Positions 25,883 to 34,403 of a DNA stretch of 64,000 bases are shown piece after piece. Made by a program: the position numbers and the translations under genes. The notes below the pieces were generated by a model. It was given only the letters and a program-made list of their open reading frames with translations. It made no database searches and had not been told where the DNA came from. The stretch comes from Nostoc desertorum CM1-VF14 (GTDB lineage Bacteria; Cyanobacteriota; Cyanobacteriia; Cyanobacteriales; Nostocaceae): NCBI GenBank assembly GCA_019359245.1, contig JAHHHR010000005.1, positions 186,001 to 250,000 on the forward strand, written 5' to 3'. The stretch's first letter is position 1. The number at the start of each line of letters is the position of its first letter.

Positions 25883-27523
25883 TTAGAAAGTAAAAGTAGT
25901 ACGTACTACTCCCACATAGATATTAGAGTTGTTGCTGTTACCTTCAGGATTAAAGATGGTGATTAATCCTGGGGTAATAGCAATATTGTCATTCAGCTTA
26001 TATCTATAGAAAGCCTCTAAATGATATGAAATATCATCGTCTTGACGGCGATTGTTCCCACTGACGAATTGATTGTCAGCAACGTAAGGCGGCACACCAA
26101 ACACAATACCACCAAAATTTCCTTTCCTACCAAAATCAGGAAAGCCTAGCTGAACAGCCCAGTTCCAAATCTCTGCATTACTCCTAGCAACGTCTGTATT
26201 CTCAGCTTGGGCGTTGGCGTAGCTGCTCCAAGCAGTGATGGTAAACTTAGGACTAAGTTTGTAATTGCCAGTCACACTATAGTTATTTACAGAAGTTCGC
26301 GCCCCGTTGAATGGGTTGTTGGCAAAACCAGTACCAGTGCTACCAGTAACTCCGCTACCATCAGTGTAATAGGCGTTGACATAAGTAAAAGCCAAACTTA
26401 ATTCTGAGGTTGGTTGGAAGGTCAGTTGACCTAATGCAGAGTAACTACCATTAAAAAGGCCTCTACCGTTACTGGGATCATTACCAACACCCGATGGCAC
26501 AACGTAACCAGCAGTTAGGGTGAGAGCATTATTCAATTTTTGATTGATGATGATACCTGGCCCCTCTGCTGCTCGATAAATTGGGTTATAACGCCCAAAA
26601 CGAGATAGCGCACCGGAACCACTAGAATCGAAGTTGCGACTGAGAGCAGGTACTTCATCAATGTATTCCAACCCTTCGGTTGCAATGTTTAAGGTTGTGG
26701 AGTCGCTTAAAGGGAAACGATAAAACAGAGCTGATACGCTAACATTGTTGGATTCATTACCATCAAACCCTAAACGAGTTTGGTTAGTGCCAGTCACGCC
26801 TGTATTGAATGAAGTGATATTTCTCGCTTGTAACCTAACTCTGAGGCGGTCTTTACCAGTGAAGCTACTATCAAAGTTTAACCGGACGCGATCGGCAAAA
26901 ATCACATTTTCATCGAGTTCTGGTCTGGTATCACCACGATTTTGAGCATCGGTATTGATTGCTCTATCGGAGCCAAACACACCAGCCAGTGCAAAAACTG
27001 CTTCTCCCCGTAGTTGAGTAGTTATAGAAAATTGTTGCGACTCTAAAGTGGCGCTACGAGCTTCTAGAGCATCTACTCGACCTCGCACAGTTTGCAACTC
27101 AGCATTATATTCTTCTTGCAGCTTTTGCAACGTTGCTAGGTCTTCTTTTTTCAGCAGATCAGCCGTACTAGTAACTATAAGTTGATTTATCTGATCTAAA
27201 CAAGCATTCAAACCAGCAGCAAACTCATAGCGAGTCAAAGCACGATTACCCCGATAAGTTTGGTTAGGATAACCTGCAATGCAGCCGTATCGCTCAACCA
27301 GGGATTGCAAAGCTTGAAAAGCCCAGTCTGTAGGTTTGACATCAGAAAGTTGTGACACTGAAGTTACTTGTTCGAGACTCTCAGCACTGCTAAGACTGGA
27401 AGGCTGATTAGTTGTAGGTGCTTTATTTAGAGGCGCTTCAAAACCCTTTGCTGGTACTGCAACTATAAATAAGCCCAAAATCGTTGAACTAAATAACAAA
27501 GAATTCAACCAAAACTTCTGCAC
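25883..27523 (-). CDS. Iron-uptake porin (SLH/OprB type)
   Basis: A 546-residue outer-membrane porin. Signal peptide about residues 1-28 (ending VPAKGFEA). An SLH domain follows (about 60-115: VKPTDWAFQALQSLVERYGCIAGY, then RALTRYEFAAGLNACLDQI), which binds the cell-wall polymer. A short coiled coil (about 125-165, LATLQKLQEEYNAELQTVRGR) leads into the OprB-like beta barrel, which ends with the aromatic GVVRTTFTF. This architecture is the cyanobacterial iron-uptake/major porin type. Position next to futA/futB supports iron uptake across the outer membrane. The gene is separate in its own transcript, about 350 bp from futA. Confidence 0.9.
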   Translation of the reverse strand: MQKFWLNSLLFSSTILGLFIVAVPAKGFEAPLNKAPTTNQPSSLSSAESLEQVTSVSQLSDVKPTDWAFQALQSLVERYGCIAGYPNQTYRGNRALTRYEFAAGLNACLDQINQLIVTSTADLLKKEDLATLQKLQEEYNAELQTVRGRVDALEARSATLESQQFSITTQLRGEAVFALAGVFGSDRAINTDAQNRGDTRPELDENVIFADRVRLNFDSSFTGKDRLRVRLQARNITSFNTGVTGTNQTRLGFDGNESNNVSVSALFYRFPLSDSTTLNIATEGLEYIDEVPALSRNFDSSGSGALSRFGRYNPIYRAAEGPGIIINQKLNNALTLTAGYVVPSGVGNDPSNGRGLFNGSYSALGQLTFQPTSELSLAFTYVNAYYTDGSGVTGSTGTGFANNPFNGARTSVNNYSVTGNYKLSPKFTITAWSSYANAQAENTDVARSNAEIWNWAVQLGFPDFGRKGNFGGIVFGVPPYVADNQFVSGNNRRQDDDISYHLEAFYRYKLNDNIAITPGLITIFNPEGNSNNSNIYVGVVRTTFTF

Positions 27524-27924
27524 GAATATACCCTCACACCTCGTATAAATTACGAAAAGATCAAAGTTTTTCTAACATCAAATTTTCTGCTAATTGGTAA
27601 ATCACAAACATTAGCAAGATTGATTTTGTTAAATTGCAAATTTAACCTTTACTTCAGTAAATTTAATGTTATATATGAAAAATTTTAATTTTCATAAAAA
27701 TTTTTCTCAAATCAGCTTTAAGAATATCAAAGCACAACTATGTACCACTAGATAGAGATTGTCTTGAAATAAAAACAATCATCATCTATTTACCTATTCT
27801 TAACTAAATGGATACTGATATATTAAAGATTACCTGTGTTGATTGGCTCAATCAAGAACCAATAGTTTAAAACCCATCTAATAACATATTATTAAAGTTT
27901 TTATAGTAATAAAGCTTATCTACT
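27524..27924. other. AT-rich intergenic region
   Basis: Upstream region of the porin gene, strongly AT-rich, with no gene recognised. It should include the porin promoter. Confidence 0.4.
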
Positions 27925-28166
27925 AATACAGCGCGCCGTGAAGAAACAGACCATTTTAAATCACTGATAAGCCTATGTAATAAACGTTTTGAGTTTTGAT
28001 TTCCGCCTTGCAGCTCTAGCACTTTCAAGGGAACTTATAAAATCTCTTCTTTTCCCTCTGCCTTCTCTGTGCCTCTGCGGTTCATAAGTTTTTTTAACCA
28101 CAGAGATGCAGAGTACAGAGAGTAAAGAGAAATTGGAATGAGTATTTATTCACGCCGTGCTGTATT
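27925..28166. mobile_element. MITE-like element with 18-bp terminal inverted repeats
   Basis: AATACAGCGCGCCGTGAA (27925-27942) and TTCACGCCGTGCTGTATT (28149-28166) are inverted repeats matching at 16 of 18 positions. The 242-bp interior has no ORF but holds a long hairpin (CTCTGTGCCTCTGCGGTT, 28063-28080, with AACCACAGAGATGCAGAG, 28097-28114), a motif that recurs near 11020 and widely in cyanobacteria. The size, ends and lack of coding fit a nonautonomous miniature transposable element. No target-site duplication was confirmed. Confidence 0.6.
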
Positions 28167-28432
28167 AAGCTGTCGTACATTTAAATTATGTAATTCTTGG
28201 TCTAAAACCCTTCTATAGCCCAGAGTCAGCTAAAAAACTAGATATGTCGCAGCTTAATTCCTAGCAAGTTAATTACATTTTTACCAAAAATTAGTTTTAC
28301 GTTAATTAATTTTTAATCAAAAAGTGTAGTTATGTTTATGTATTACAAAGATTACATTATATTGATGTATATCCAAAATTGACTCATTCATTAGACTGAT
28401 AATTCCAAAATTAAATCAGGAATTATCCTTTT

Positions 28433-28450
28433 CTTAATTATTTCTTAACT
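28433..28450 (+). promoter_or_regulatory. Pho-box-like double repeat upstream of phnC
   Basis: CTTAATT (28433-28439), 4 bp, CTTAACT (28444-28450): two YTTAAYY repeats with 11-bp period, as in cyanobacterial PhoB (SphR) boxes. It is 46 bp before the phnC start, the first gene of a phosphonate/phosphite transporter operon. A third repeat is not clear. Confidence 0.55.
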
Positions 28451-28495
28451 AAAAAATATTATTTATGTTAATCATAGACATCTAAATGTCAAAGA

Positions 28496-29293
28496 ATGGC
28501 AAATACAGTGGCTATCAAAGTTAGTAATCTCTCAAAGATTTTCAAAGGTAAGACAGCGCTAAAAAACGTATCCTGCACAATTCGCGAGGGAGAACTAGTT
28601 GCGCTAATAGGCGCATCTGGCTCAGGGAAATCTACCCTTTTACGGCATATCAATGGCTTGCATATTGGAGATGCAGGAACTGTTTATATTTTTGGCTCAA
28701 TACTACAGAGCGAAGGCAAAATACACTCTAAAATTAGGTCTTTGCGAAGCCAGATAGGTTGTATTTTTCAACAGTTTAATTTAGTCAATCGGCTAACAGT
28801 TATCGAAAATGTTCTCGTTGGTAACTTAGCAAGATTGTCTATTTTTCGTTCAACATTTCATTTATTCACCAAAGAAGAAAAAATCCAAGCTCTTGCTGCA
28901 TTAGAGCGGGTAGGCATTCTTGAACATGCTTATAAACGGGCATCTATGCTTTCTGGAGGGCAACAACAACGAGTTGCGATCGCTCGTTGTTTAGTACAGG
29001 GAGCGAAAATCATCCTCGCAGACGAACCAATCGCCTCTCTCGATCCTGAATCGGCGCGTAAAGTCATGGAATTGCTCGTGCAGTTGAATCGCCAAAGCGG
29101 TATTACTGTAGTCGCTTCTTTACATCAGGTTCAAATGGTGCGTAGTTACTTTGATCGAGCGATCGCTCTCAAAGATGGAGAAGTGATGTTTGATGGTGCA
29201 ACCACAGAGATGAATGATAAAAAGCTCAATGAACTTTATGGCACAGCTGCCGAAGAACTCATTATGAGAGGACACGGAGAACTGGTAGCGTAA
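28496..29293 (+). CDS. phnC: Phosphonate ABC transporter ATP-binding protein
   Basis: A 265-residue ABC ATPase that powers import of phosphonates (possibly phosphite). Walker A GASGSGKST at about residues 38-46, signature LSGGQQQRVAIARC (about 155-168), Walker B IILADEPIASLDP (about 175-187), then H-loop VASLHQ. The sequence GKTALKNVSCTIREGELVALIG near the N-terminus is typical of PhnC. It is the first gene of phnC-phnD-phnE and has a Pho-box-like repeat upstream, suggesting induction by phosphate starvation. It uses the substrate-binding and permease partners downstream. Confidence 0.92.
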   Translation: MANTVAIKVSNLSKIFKGKTALKNVSCTIREGELVALIGASGSGKSTLLRHINGLHIGDAGTVYIFGSILQSEGKIHSKIRSLRSQIGCIFQQFNLVNRLTVIENVLVGNLARLSIFRSTFHLFTKEEKIQALAALERVGILEHAYKRASMLSGGQQQRVAIARCLVQGAKIILADEPIASLDPESARKVMELLVQLNRQSGITVVASLHQVQMVRSYFDRAIALKDGEVMFDGATTEMNDKKLNELYGTAAEELIMRGHGELVA

Positions 29294-29335
29294 CCCAAAA
29301 TACAGAATTTTTACTTAGATATCACAACTAAAATT

Positions 29336-30337
29336 ATGGACAGAAGGTTATTTATTCAGCAGGCTTCTTTGTTTACTATAACTTTGGCAAGCGCCAAGAT
29401 CCTTTCAGCTTGTACTTCTAATGCTGATAATAGTAACGCAGCAATTAAAGAAATTAATTTTGGTGTTCTATCTACAGAATCTCAAGCTAATCAAAAACCA
29501 ATTTGGGAACCTTTTGCTGCTGCTATGTCTCAGCAAATTGGGATTACCATTAAACCCTTCTATGTTACACAGTATGCAGCAGTCATAGAAGCTATGCGTT
29601 TTGGTAAAGTTCAAGCAGCTTGGTTAGGTGGCAAATCTTATATTGAAGCAGTAAAAATTGCTGATGTAGAAGCTTTTGCTCAAGTTGTAAGTGCAGATGG
29701 CACTAGAGGCTACTATTCTCATTTAATTACTAATAAAGAGAATCCCATCGCAGTAAAAGCTATAGCAGCAGGTGGCGATAAATATGTGATTAAAAATGCA
29801 GCCAAGCTCACCTTTGCTTTTAATGAGCCTAATTCTACCTCTGGGTTTTTAGTTCCCAGCTACTATATTTTTACTAAAAACAATGTTGACCCTAAAAAAG
29901 CTTTTAAACGCTTGATTTTTGCTGGTAATCATGAAGCTTGCGCTCTAGCTGTAGCTAATAAACAGGTAGATGTAGCTACCGTCAGCAGTGAAGCACTAAG
30001 TCGTCTAGAAAGTACTAATCCTACAGCCAGGCAGAAGATTGAAATCATTTGGAAATCACCTATAATTCCCAGTGATCCAATTGTTTATCGTCGGGATTTA
30101 TCTGATGATATCAAAAAGAAGTTGCAAAACTTTTTCTATAACTACAAAGATGCTAAAGTTTTAGGAGAATTTAAAATTTCTGGCTTTGTACAGGCTGAAG
30201 ATAAAAATTGGCATACTATTCGAGAACTAGAAATTGCTAAAAAAATCCAAGATACTCAAGCTAAAGAAAATCTTAGTGAGCAAGAAAAACAGCAAACAAT
30301 AGCAGAACTCAACCAGCAACTTAAAGAAATTCAATAA
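29336..30337 (+). CDS. phnD: Phosphonate/phosphite ABC substrate-binding lipoprotein
   Basis: A 333-residue periplasmic binding protein of the phosphate/phosphite/phosphonate class. The N-terminus is a lipoprotein signal with a lipobox ILSAC, Cys at about residue 26. The family motifs INFGVLSTESQAN (about 44-56), YVTQYAAVIEAMRFGKVQAAWLG (about 76-98, the TxDY-like segment) and the phosphonate pocket NEPNSTSGFLVPSYYIF (about 162-178) are seen. A Lys/Gln-rich coiled-coil tail (about 300-333) is an unusual addition. It lies 42 bp after phnC and 24 bp before phnE. Confidence 0.92.
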   Translation: MDRRLFIQQASLFTITLASAKILSACTSNADNSNAAIKEINFGVLSTESQANQKPIWEPFAAAMSQQIGITIKPFYVTQYAAVIEAMRFGKVQAAWLGGKSYIEAVKIADVEAFAQVVSADGTRGYYSHLITNKENPIAVKAIAAGGDKYVIKNAAKLTFAFNEPNSTSGFLVPSYYIFTKNNVDPKKAFKRLIFAGNHEACALAVANKQVDVATVSSEALSRLESTNPTARQKIEIIWKSPIIPSDPIVYRRDLSDDIKKKLQNFFYNYKDAKVLGEFKISGFVQAEDKNWHTIRELEIAKKIQDTQAKENLSEQEKQQTIAELNQQLKEIQ

Positions 30338-30361
30338 AATTAGAGCTATAGGGAGAAAAAA

Positions 30362-31186
30362 GTGCGCCCACTAAATCAGATAACTACTTACGCATCTCCT
30401 AATGTAGCAGCAATGTTAGAGAAAGAAGCAAAGCTTGTGAATACTCAAAAAGTTTTGTTTCTTTTAGTTATTACTGCTGTATTGATTTTTGCCTATAACC
30501 AAAGCGAGTTAAATTTCCCTGTACTTCTGCAACGGGGAGACAATATGGTGGAATATATACGTTCATATTTTCCGCCAGACTTTAGCGATTGGAATTATTA
30601 TTTCTCAGAAACACTAGTTACTATATCAATGGGAATTTGGGGAACTTTAATGGCTGCGATCGCAGCTGTTCCTTTATCTATCCTAGCATCTAATAATATC
30701 TGTCCAGTATGGGTTGTACAACCAACACGCCGCCTCTTAGATGCGATGCGTGCGATTAACGAAATCGTCTTTGCACTAATCTTTGTAGTTGCTGTTGGGT
30801 TGGGGCCATTTGCCGGAGTTTTGGCATTATTTATTCATACTGCCGGTATTCTGGGTAAGCTATTCTCAGAAGCAGTAGAATCAATTGAGTCAGGGCCTGT
30901 AGAAGGAATTAGAGCTACTGGTGCAAGTCAGATTCAAGAAGTTATTTATGGAGTAATTCCCCAAGTAATGCCTTTGTGGACTTCTTTCACCCTCTACAGA
31001 TTTGAGTCAAATGTGCGTTCTGCTTCTGTATTAGGAATTGTCGGGGCTGGTGGTATTGGCGTTTCACTATATCAGAGTTTTGGTGCATTTGAATACCAAA
31101 AAGTCTGTACAATTCTGATTATTTTGATTGTTACCACTGGTGTTATTGATTTACTCTCTGCAAAGGTTAGAGGGTGGTTAGTTTAG
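30362..31186 (+). CDS. phnE: Phosphonate ABC transporter permease
   Basis: A 274-residue inner-membrane permease with six helices. Starts with GTG 15 nt after a GGGAG ribosome site. The permease signature with EAA loop is GPVEGIRATGASQIQEVIYGVIPQVMP at about residues 179-205, and GAGGIGVSLYQSF near residue 230 is typical of PhnE. It is the third gene of the transporter operon, and no second permease (PhnE2) is seen. The gene is followed by only 93 bp before the convergent PhoX-like gene. Confidence 0.92.
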   Translation: MRPLNQITTYASPNVAAMLEKEAKLVNTQKVLFLLVITAVLIFAYNQSELNFPVLLQRGDNMVEYIRSYFPPDFSDWNYYFSETLVTISMGIWGTLMAAIAAVPLSILASNNICPVWVVQPTRRLLDAMRAINEIVFALIFVVAVGLGPFAGVLALFIHTAGILGKLFSEAVESIESGPVEGIRATGASQIQEVIYGVIPQVMPLWTSFTLYRFESNVRSASVLGIVGAGGIGVSLYQSFGAFEYQKVCTILIILIVTTGVIDLLSAKVRGWLV

Positions 31187-31279
31187 TATGACGTCTTTTT
31201 TCCTCTATTTGAAGTTACGGCAGGAGTTCAGCCAGGGCGATCGCTCTCTACCCTGACTGAGCTGAAGCAGGAAGTAGGG

Positions 31280-32602
31280 TTACCAGGAGGCGGTGGTTGG
31301 CCAAATAGCGAAGGTTATTCCTGGACTCTGCATATTGACAAACATCGTCTGACCATCGGGAGAGAAGCAGACCCCAGCGAACTCTGATGTATTGAGGGCA
31401 TTCTTGGCAAACTTGTAAAGACCGCCACTGGAAGTGATGCCCAGAATATAATCCGTTCCATCCCCATCTTCACAAAGGAAGATGTCGCGGTTGGGGAAAA
31501 CTATAATATTGTCTGGATTATCTAGTACACCAGAATTGTTTGGTTCAATATATAGCTCAACGGTATTATTAGCGGGCGAATAACGCCAGATCTGCCCATC
31601 TCCAGAACTACCTCCACTCTTGCAAGTGAAGTAGACATAACCACTGCCATAAAAGATGCCTTCCCCACCTGAAAACCTGGCCGCACCGCTGTTATACCCT
31701 GCTGTTCTGACAGTATCAGATGTGGGATCAGGATTGCTAATCTGTACCCAGTCCACTGCCCTAGGCGTATTTTTTGGGAAACCCGTAGCTGTGTTAATTC
31801 CAGACGACCCCGTAATCCTTAAAGCGTATAGCGAGCCACCAGCACTCAGGTTGTTGCTTTGGTTGGGAATGAAGCGGTAGAAAAGCCCATCACTCCGGTC
31901 TTCTGTCATGTAGATATACCCTGTGTTGGGGTCTACAGCAGCAGCCTCGTGATTAAAACGCCCCATAGCGGTTAGTGGGATGGGAGTGACAAAAGTATTT
32001 GCACTACTGGGAACTTCAAACACATAACCATGCTTCTTGCCGTTATTGTTTTCAAAAGTTTCCTCGCAGGTTAACCATGACCCTGAAGGCGTAGGGCCAC
32101 CGGCACAGTTGCGAATAGTTCCCGCTAGAACACCCCGATGTTGTACCAGGTTGCGGGAAGAATTAACAACCAATTTAGTACAGCCGCCTCTTGCATTTGA
32201 GTTGTACTTGCTGCCATTAGGAGCGCCCACACCGTTGCCGGAAGTACCGAGTTCATGATTGCGAATTAGAATTGTATCGCCATTAGACCCGGCAAAAGCA
32301 CCCATACCATCGTGACCACCCGGTACTAAATAACCATCATTCATCGTTTGCCCTGTTTCGGACAGTCTGCGGTAGGTGAATCCAGCTGGCAAATCTAATA
32401 CTCCGTTGGGGTCGGTCACTAAATTGCCGTAGGGACTCGCAGCGATCGCAGGTTTAGCATAAAACGCTTGTAAAGGAGATAGAAGGACAGCACCTGTAGC
32501 CGATGCCCCTGCCAGGGTAAAAAACTGACGTCTCGATAGATTCAATGTATACTTCCTAATGTTTTGAGCGAGGCTTAATTTGTTGCAAATAGACAGCCTC
32601 AA
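31280..32602 (-). CDS. Tat-exported PhoX-like phosphatase (DUF839)
   Basis: A 440-residue protein related to the PhoX/DUF839 phosphatases. The N-terminus is a twin-arginine signal SRRQFFTLAG (about residues 23-32) followed by a hydrophobic segment, so it is exported folded, as metal cofactor enzymes are. DUF839 features seen: LRGGHDGMGAFAG-like region (PGGHDGMGAF), ILIRNHELG, SWLTCEETFENN (about residues 167-178), NHEAAAVDPNTGYIYMTEDR (about 225-244) and the C-terminal NIIVFPNRDIFLCEDGDG (about 360-377). The shorter length than classical PhoX suggests a subfamily. Adjacent to phnCDE, it fits phosphorus scavenging. Confidence 0.8.
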   Translation of the reverse strand: MRLSICNKLSLAQNIRKYTLNLSRRQFFTLAGASATGAVLLSPLQAFYAKPAIAASPYGNLVTDPNGVLDLPAGFTYRRLSETGQTMNDGYLVPGGHDGMGAFAGSNGDTILIRNHELGTSGNGVGAPNGSKYNSNARGGCTKLVVNSSRNLVQHRGVLAGTIRNCAGGPTPSGSWLTCEETFENNNGKKHGYVFEVPSSANTFVTPIPLTAMGRFNHEAAAVDPNTGYIYMTEDRSDGLFYRFIPNQSNNLSAGGSLYALRITGSSGINTATGFPKNTPRAVDWVQISNPDPTSDTVRTAGYNSGAARFSGGEGIFYGSGYVYFTCKSGGSSGDGQIWRYSPANNTVELYIEPNNSGVLDNPDNIIVFPNRDIFLCEDGDGTDYILGITSSGGLYKFAKNALNTSEFAGVCFSPDGQTMFVNMQSPGITFAIWPTTASW

Positions 32603-33043
32603 TTATCTAAGATGGGCAGTGTTTTTAAATTAATAATCGGTTAAAAAAAGATTATCAAAAGGTAGAAAAAGTACAAATTTCTAAGTTACATAAATAAACC
32701 AATTAAGATTAGGATTTTCAGATATTGAAAACCTAGTGAAAATCTAACTGCTTGTTAATAATATTCAAGTCCTATTTTTCAAAAATAATTAATCCGTAAA
32801 TGCTATTTCTAATTATTTAAATTAATGTCAATAAGTTCTGAAGTTTGAAGCTTAATATTAAAGGTATAACAGGATGTTTTTTAAAGATTATGAAGCAATA
32901 AATTGAAACTTTATAAGTCGTTTCAACATTAAGCGAATTATGACTATATAAATCATGGATTCGCTGATTTAAAGTAAAAGTTCATCATCTTTACTTAAGC
33001 GACAGTATAGGTTCCATTACTGCAAGCAGTAATTCACCAGTCA
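32603..33043. other. AT-rich intergenic region
   Basis: About 440 bases with no gene recognised; it contains the upstream region of the PhoX-like gene. A TTTAACC on the minus strand near 32640 is too weak alone to call a Pho box. Confidence 0.4.
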
Positions 33044-33772
33044 TCAGTTAACCGCTAAGTCATTTTCAAAAAATAATTCCATGCGATCGCCCCGCAGTCG
33101 AGTTACGCCATATTCGATGACATTACCTGTTTCATCTACGTTCACCGACTCCGCTAACAGAATGGGTTGGTTGAGGGATAGTTGTAGCCACTTTGCATCT
33201 TGAGGCTGAACTAGACGAGCAGAAACGCAAGTACTACGGCGGATATGATCGCATCCATAGACCTGCTGTAAAAACTGAGATATTGATTGCTGTTCTTGCA
33301 AAATATTGATATTTTTCGGCTCTAAAAAATCAGGGAATCGCTTGAGCGGAAAATATCCCGTACCCACACTAATGGGTTCTTCATTGGCTAAACCTAAACG
33401 TTCAATTAACGCTACCGGCTCACCATAAGGAATTTCTAGCCCTCTAGCGATCGCATCATCCGCAGGTACTTCTAAAACACGCAGCAGTTGAAACCTCACT
33501 TGCCAACCCTGTGCTTTCAGCGTTTGGTTGTAACGCACTCGCTTACCAATCGCATAGCGGATGGTTTTAGCAGCTACAAAAGTTCCGCGTCCTCGGTCAA
33601 CTCGTAACAATCCCTCGTCTTTTAGTAGACCGATCGCTTGTCTAATGGTATGGCGATTAACTGCAAACTGTTCAGCTAACTTCGTTTCCGTCGGTAGTTG
33701 TTCCCCAATCTGATAAACCGCCTGATGAATATTTTGTCGCAGTTGGTCAGCAATCTGGACATAAATTGGCAT
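33044..33772 (-). CDS. phnF: Phosphonate-operon GntR/HutC regulator PhnF
   Basis: About 242 residues. The N-terminal winged helix (about residues 5-70 of the longer form) has QLPTETKLAEQFAVNRHTIRQAIGLLKDEGLLRVDRGRGTFVA, a GntR/HutC DNA-binding signature. The C-terminal UTRA ligand domain (about 95-235) has LIERLGLANEEPISVGTGYFP and ITRLRGDR-like strands. The start at 33772 (MPIYVQIADQ) is chosen because AGGA lies 4 nt upstream, whereas the ATG at 33784 has none. It is divergent from the C-P lyase operon across 118 bp holding a promoter and a GTnTAnAC site, so it probably represses that operon when phosphonate is absent. Confidence 0.92.
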   Translation of the reverse strand: MPIYVQIADQLRQNIHQAVYQIGEQLPTETKLAEQFAVNRHTIRQAIGLLKDEGLLRVDRGRGTFVAAKTIRYAIGKRVRYNQTLKAQGWQVRFQLLRVLEVPADDAIARGLEIPYGEPVALIERLGLANEEPISVGTGYFPLKRFPDFLEPKNINILQEQQSISQFLQQVYGCDHIRRSTCVSARLVQPQDAKWLQLSLNQPILLAESVNVDETGNVIEYGVTRLRGDRMELFFENDLAVN

Positions 33773-33798
33773 TATTTCCTTCATGTATCAATTTTAGA

Positions 33799-33827
33799 TT
33801 GTCAATTTGTCAGAATTGCGTTAATCT
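33799..33827 (+). promoter_or_regulatory. Promoter of the C-P lyase operon
   Basis: TTGTCA (33799-33804), 17-bp spacer, TAATCT (33822-33827), a near-consensus sigma70-type promoter. A start of transcription near 33834 is expected, giving a leader of about 56 nt before phnG at 33891. Confidence 0.65.
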
Positions 33828-33840
33828 ACTTTCATCTAGA

Positions 33841-33850
33841 TGTCTAGACA
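33841..33850. promoter_or_regulatory. PhnF operator, palindrome GTCTAGAC
   Basis: TGTCTAGACA is a perfect 10-bp palindrome. Its core GTCTAGAC matches the HutC-subfamily operator consensus GTnTAnAC. It lies just after the predicted transcription start and before phnG, so bound PhnF would block transcription. It overlaps the spurious upstream ATG of the phnG frame, which also argues that phnG starts downstream. Confidence 0.7.
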
Positions 33851-33890
33851 AGTTAAGAATAGTTTAAAACAAAATACCACAAACCAACTT

Positions 33891-34349
33891 ATGCCTACTG
33901 TGACGCAGCGACAAGCATGGATGGCAACATTAGCTAAAGCCGAGTTAGAGCTATTAGAAAAACTGGTAAACACATTAGATAATTTGCCCAACTATAGCTT
34001 TTTACGCTGCCCAGAGATTGGTCTAACAATGGTGCGGGGACGCGCTGGGGGTACAGGAGAGCCATTTAACTTAGGAGAAATTACCATGACTCGCTGTGTT
34101 GTGCAGTTAGAGAGCCAAGGAGATGAAGCGCTCGCTGGATTTGGTTATGTTGCGGGGCGATCGCACCGTCATGCAGAACTAGCTGCTCTCTGTGATGCGC
34201 TATTGCAAACCCCAAATTGGCACGATCAGATTCAGGCTGAGGTAATTCAACCCTTACAAATAGAACACCAAAAGCAGCAGGAACTCAAGCAGCGTCAAGC
34301 AGCCGCCACTAAGGTTAATTTTTTCACGATGGTGAGGGGGGAAGGATGA
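33891..34349 (+). CDS. phnG: C-P lyase core subunit PhnG
   Basis: A 152-residue subunit of the PhnGHIJ core complex that makes ribose-1-phosphonate-5-triphosphate from phosphonate and ATP. The ATG at 33891 (MPTVTQRQAWMATLAK) matches the start of E. coli PhnG, and length is close to the E. coli 150. The upstream in-frame ATG at 33840 overlaps the operator and is rejected. GLTMVRGRAGGTGEPFNLGEITMTRCVV is the conserved PhnG core. It is the first gene of the operon. Confidence 0.95.
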   Translation: MPTVTQRQAWMATLAKAELELLEKLVNTLDNLPNYSFLRCPEIGLTMVRGRAGGTGEPFNLGEITMTRCVVQLESQGDEALAGFGYVAGRSHRHAELAALCDALLQTPNWHDQIQAEVIQPLQIEHQKQQELKQRQAAATKVNFFTMVRGEG

Positions 34350-34403
34350 AGAGATGGGGGAGCAGGGGGAGCAGGGGAAGCAGGGGGAGATAAGGGAAAA
34401 CTA
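34350..34403. repeat. G-rich short repeat between phnG and phnH
   Basis: A run of GGGGGAGCAGGGG-type units. The same kind occurs inside phnI at 36005-36045 and, complemented, at 47950-48000 and 62450. Confidence 0.5.

Noticed and set aside
32603..33043. Pho box upstream of the PhoX-like gene
   Set aside because: Only one TTTAACC without a properly spaced second repeat; too common in AT-rich DNA.
33784..33840. PhnF start at 33784 and phnG start at 33840
   Set aside because: Ribosome-site spacing favours 33772 for phnF, and the operator plus E. coli alignment favours 33891 for phnG.
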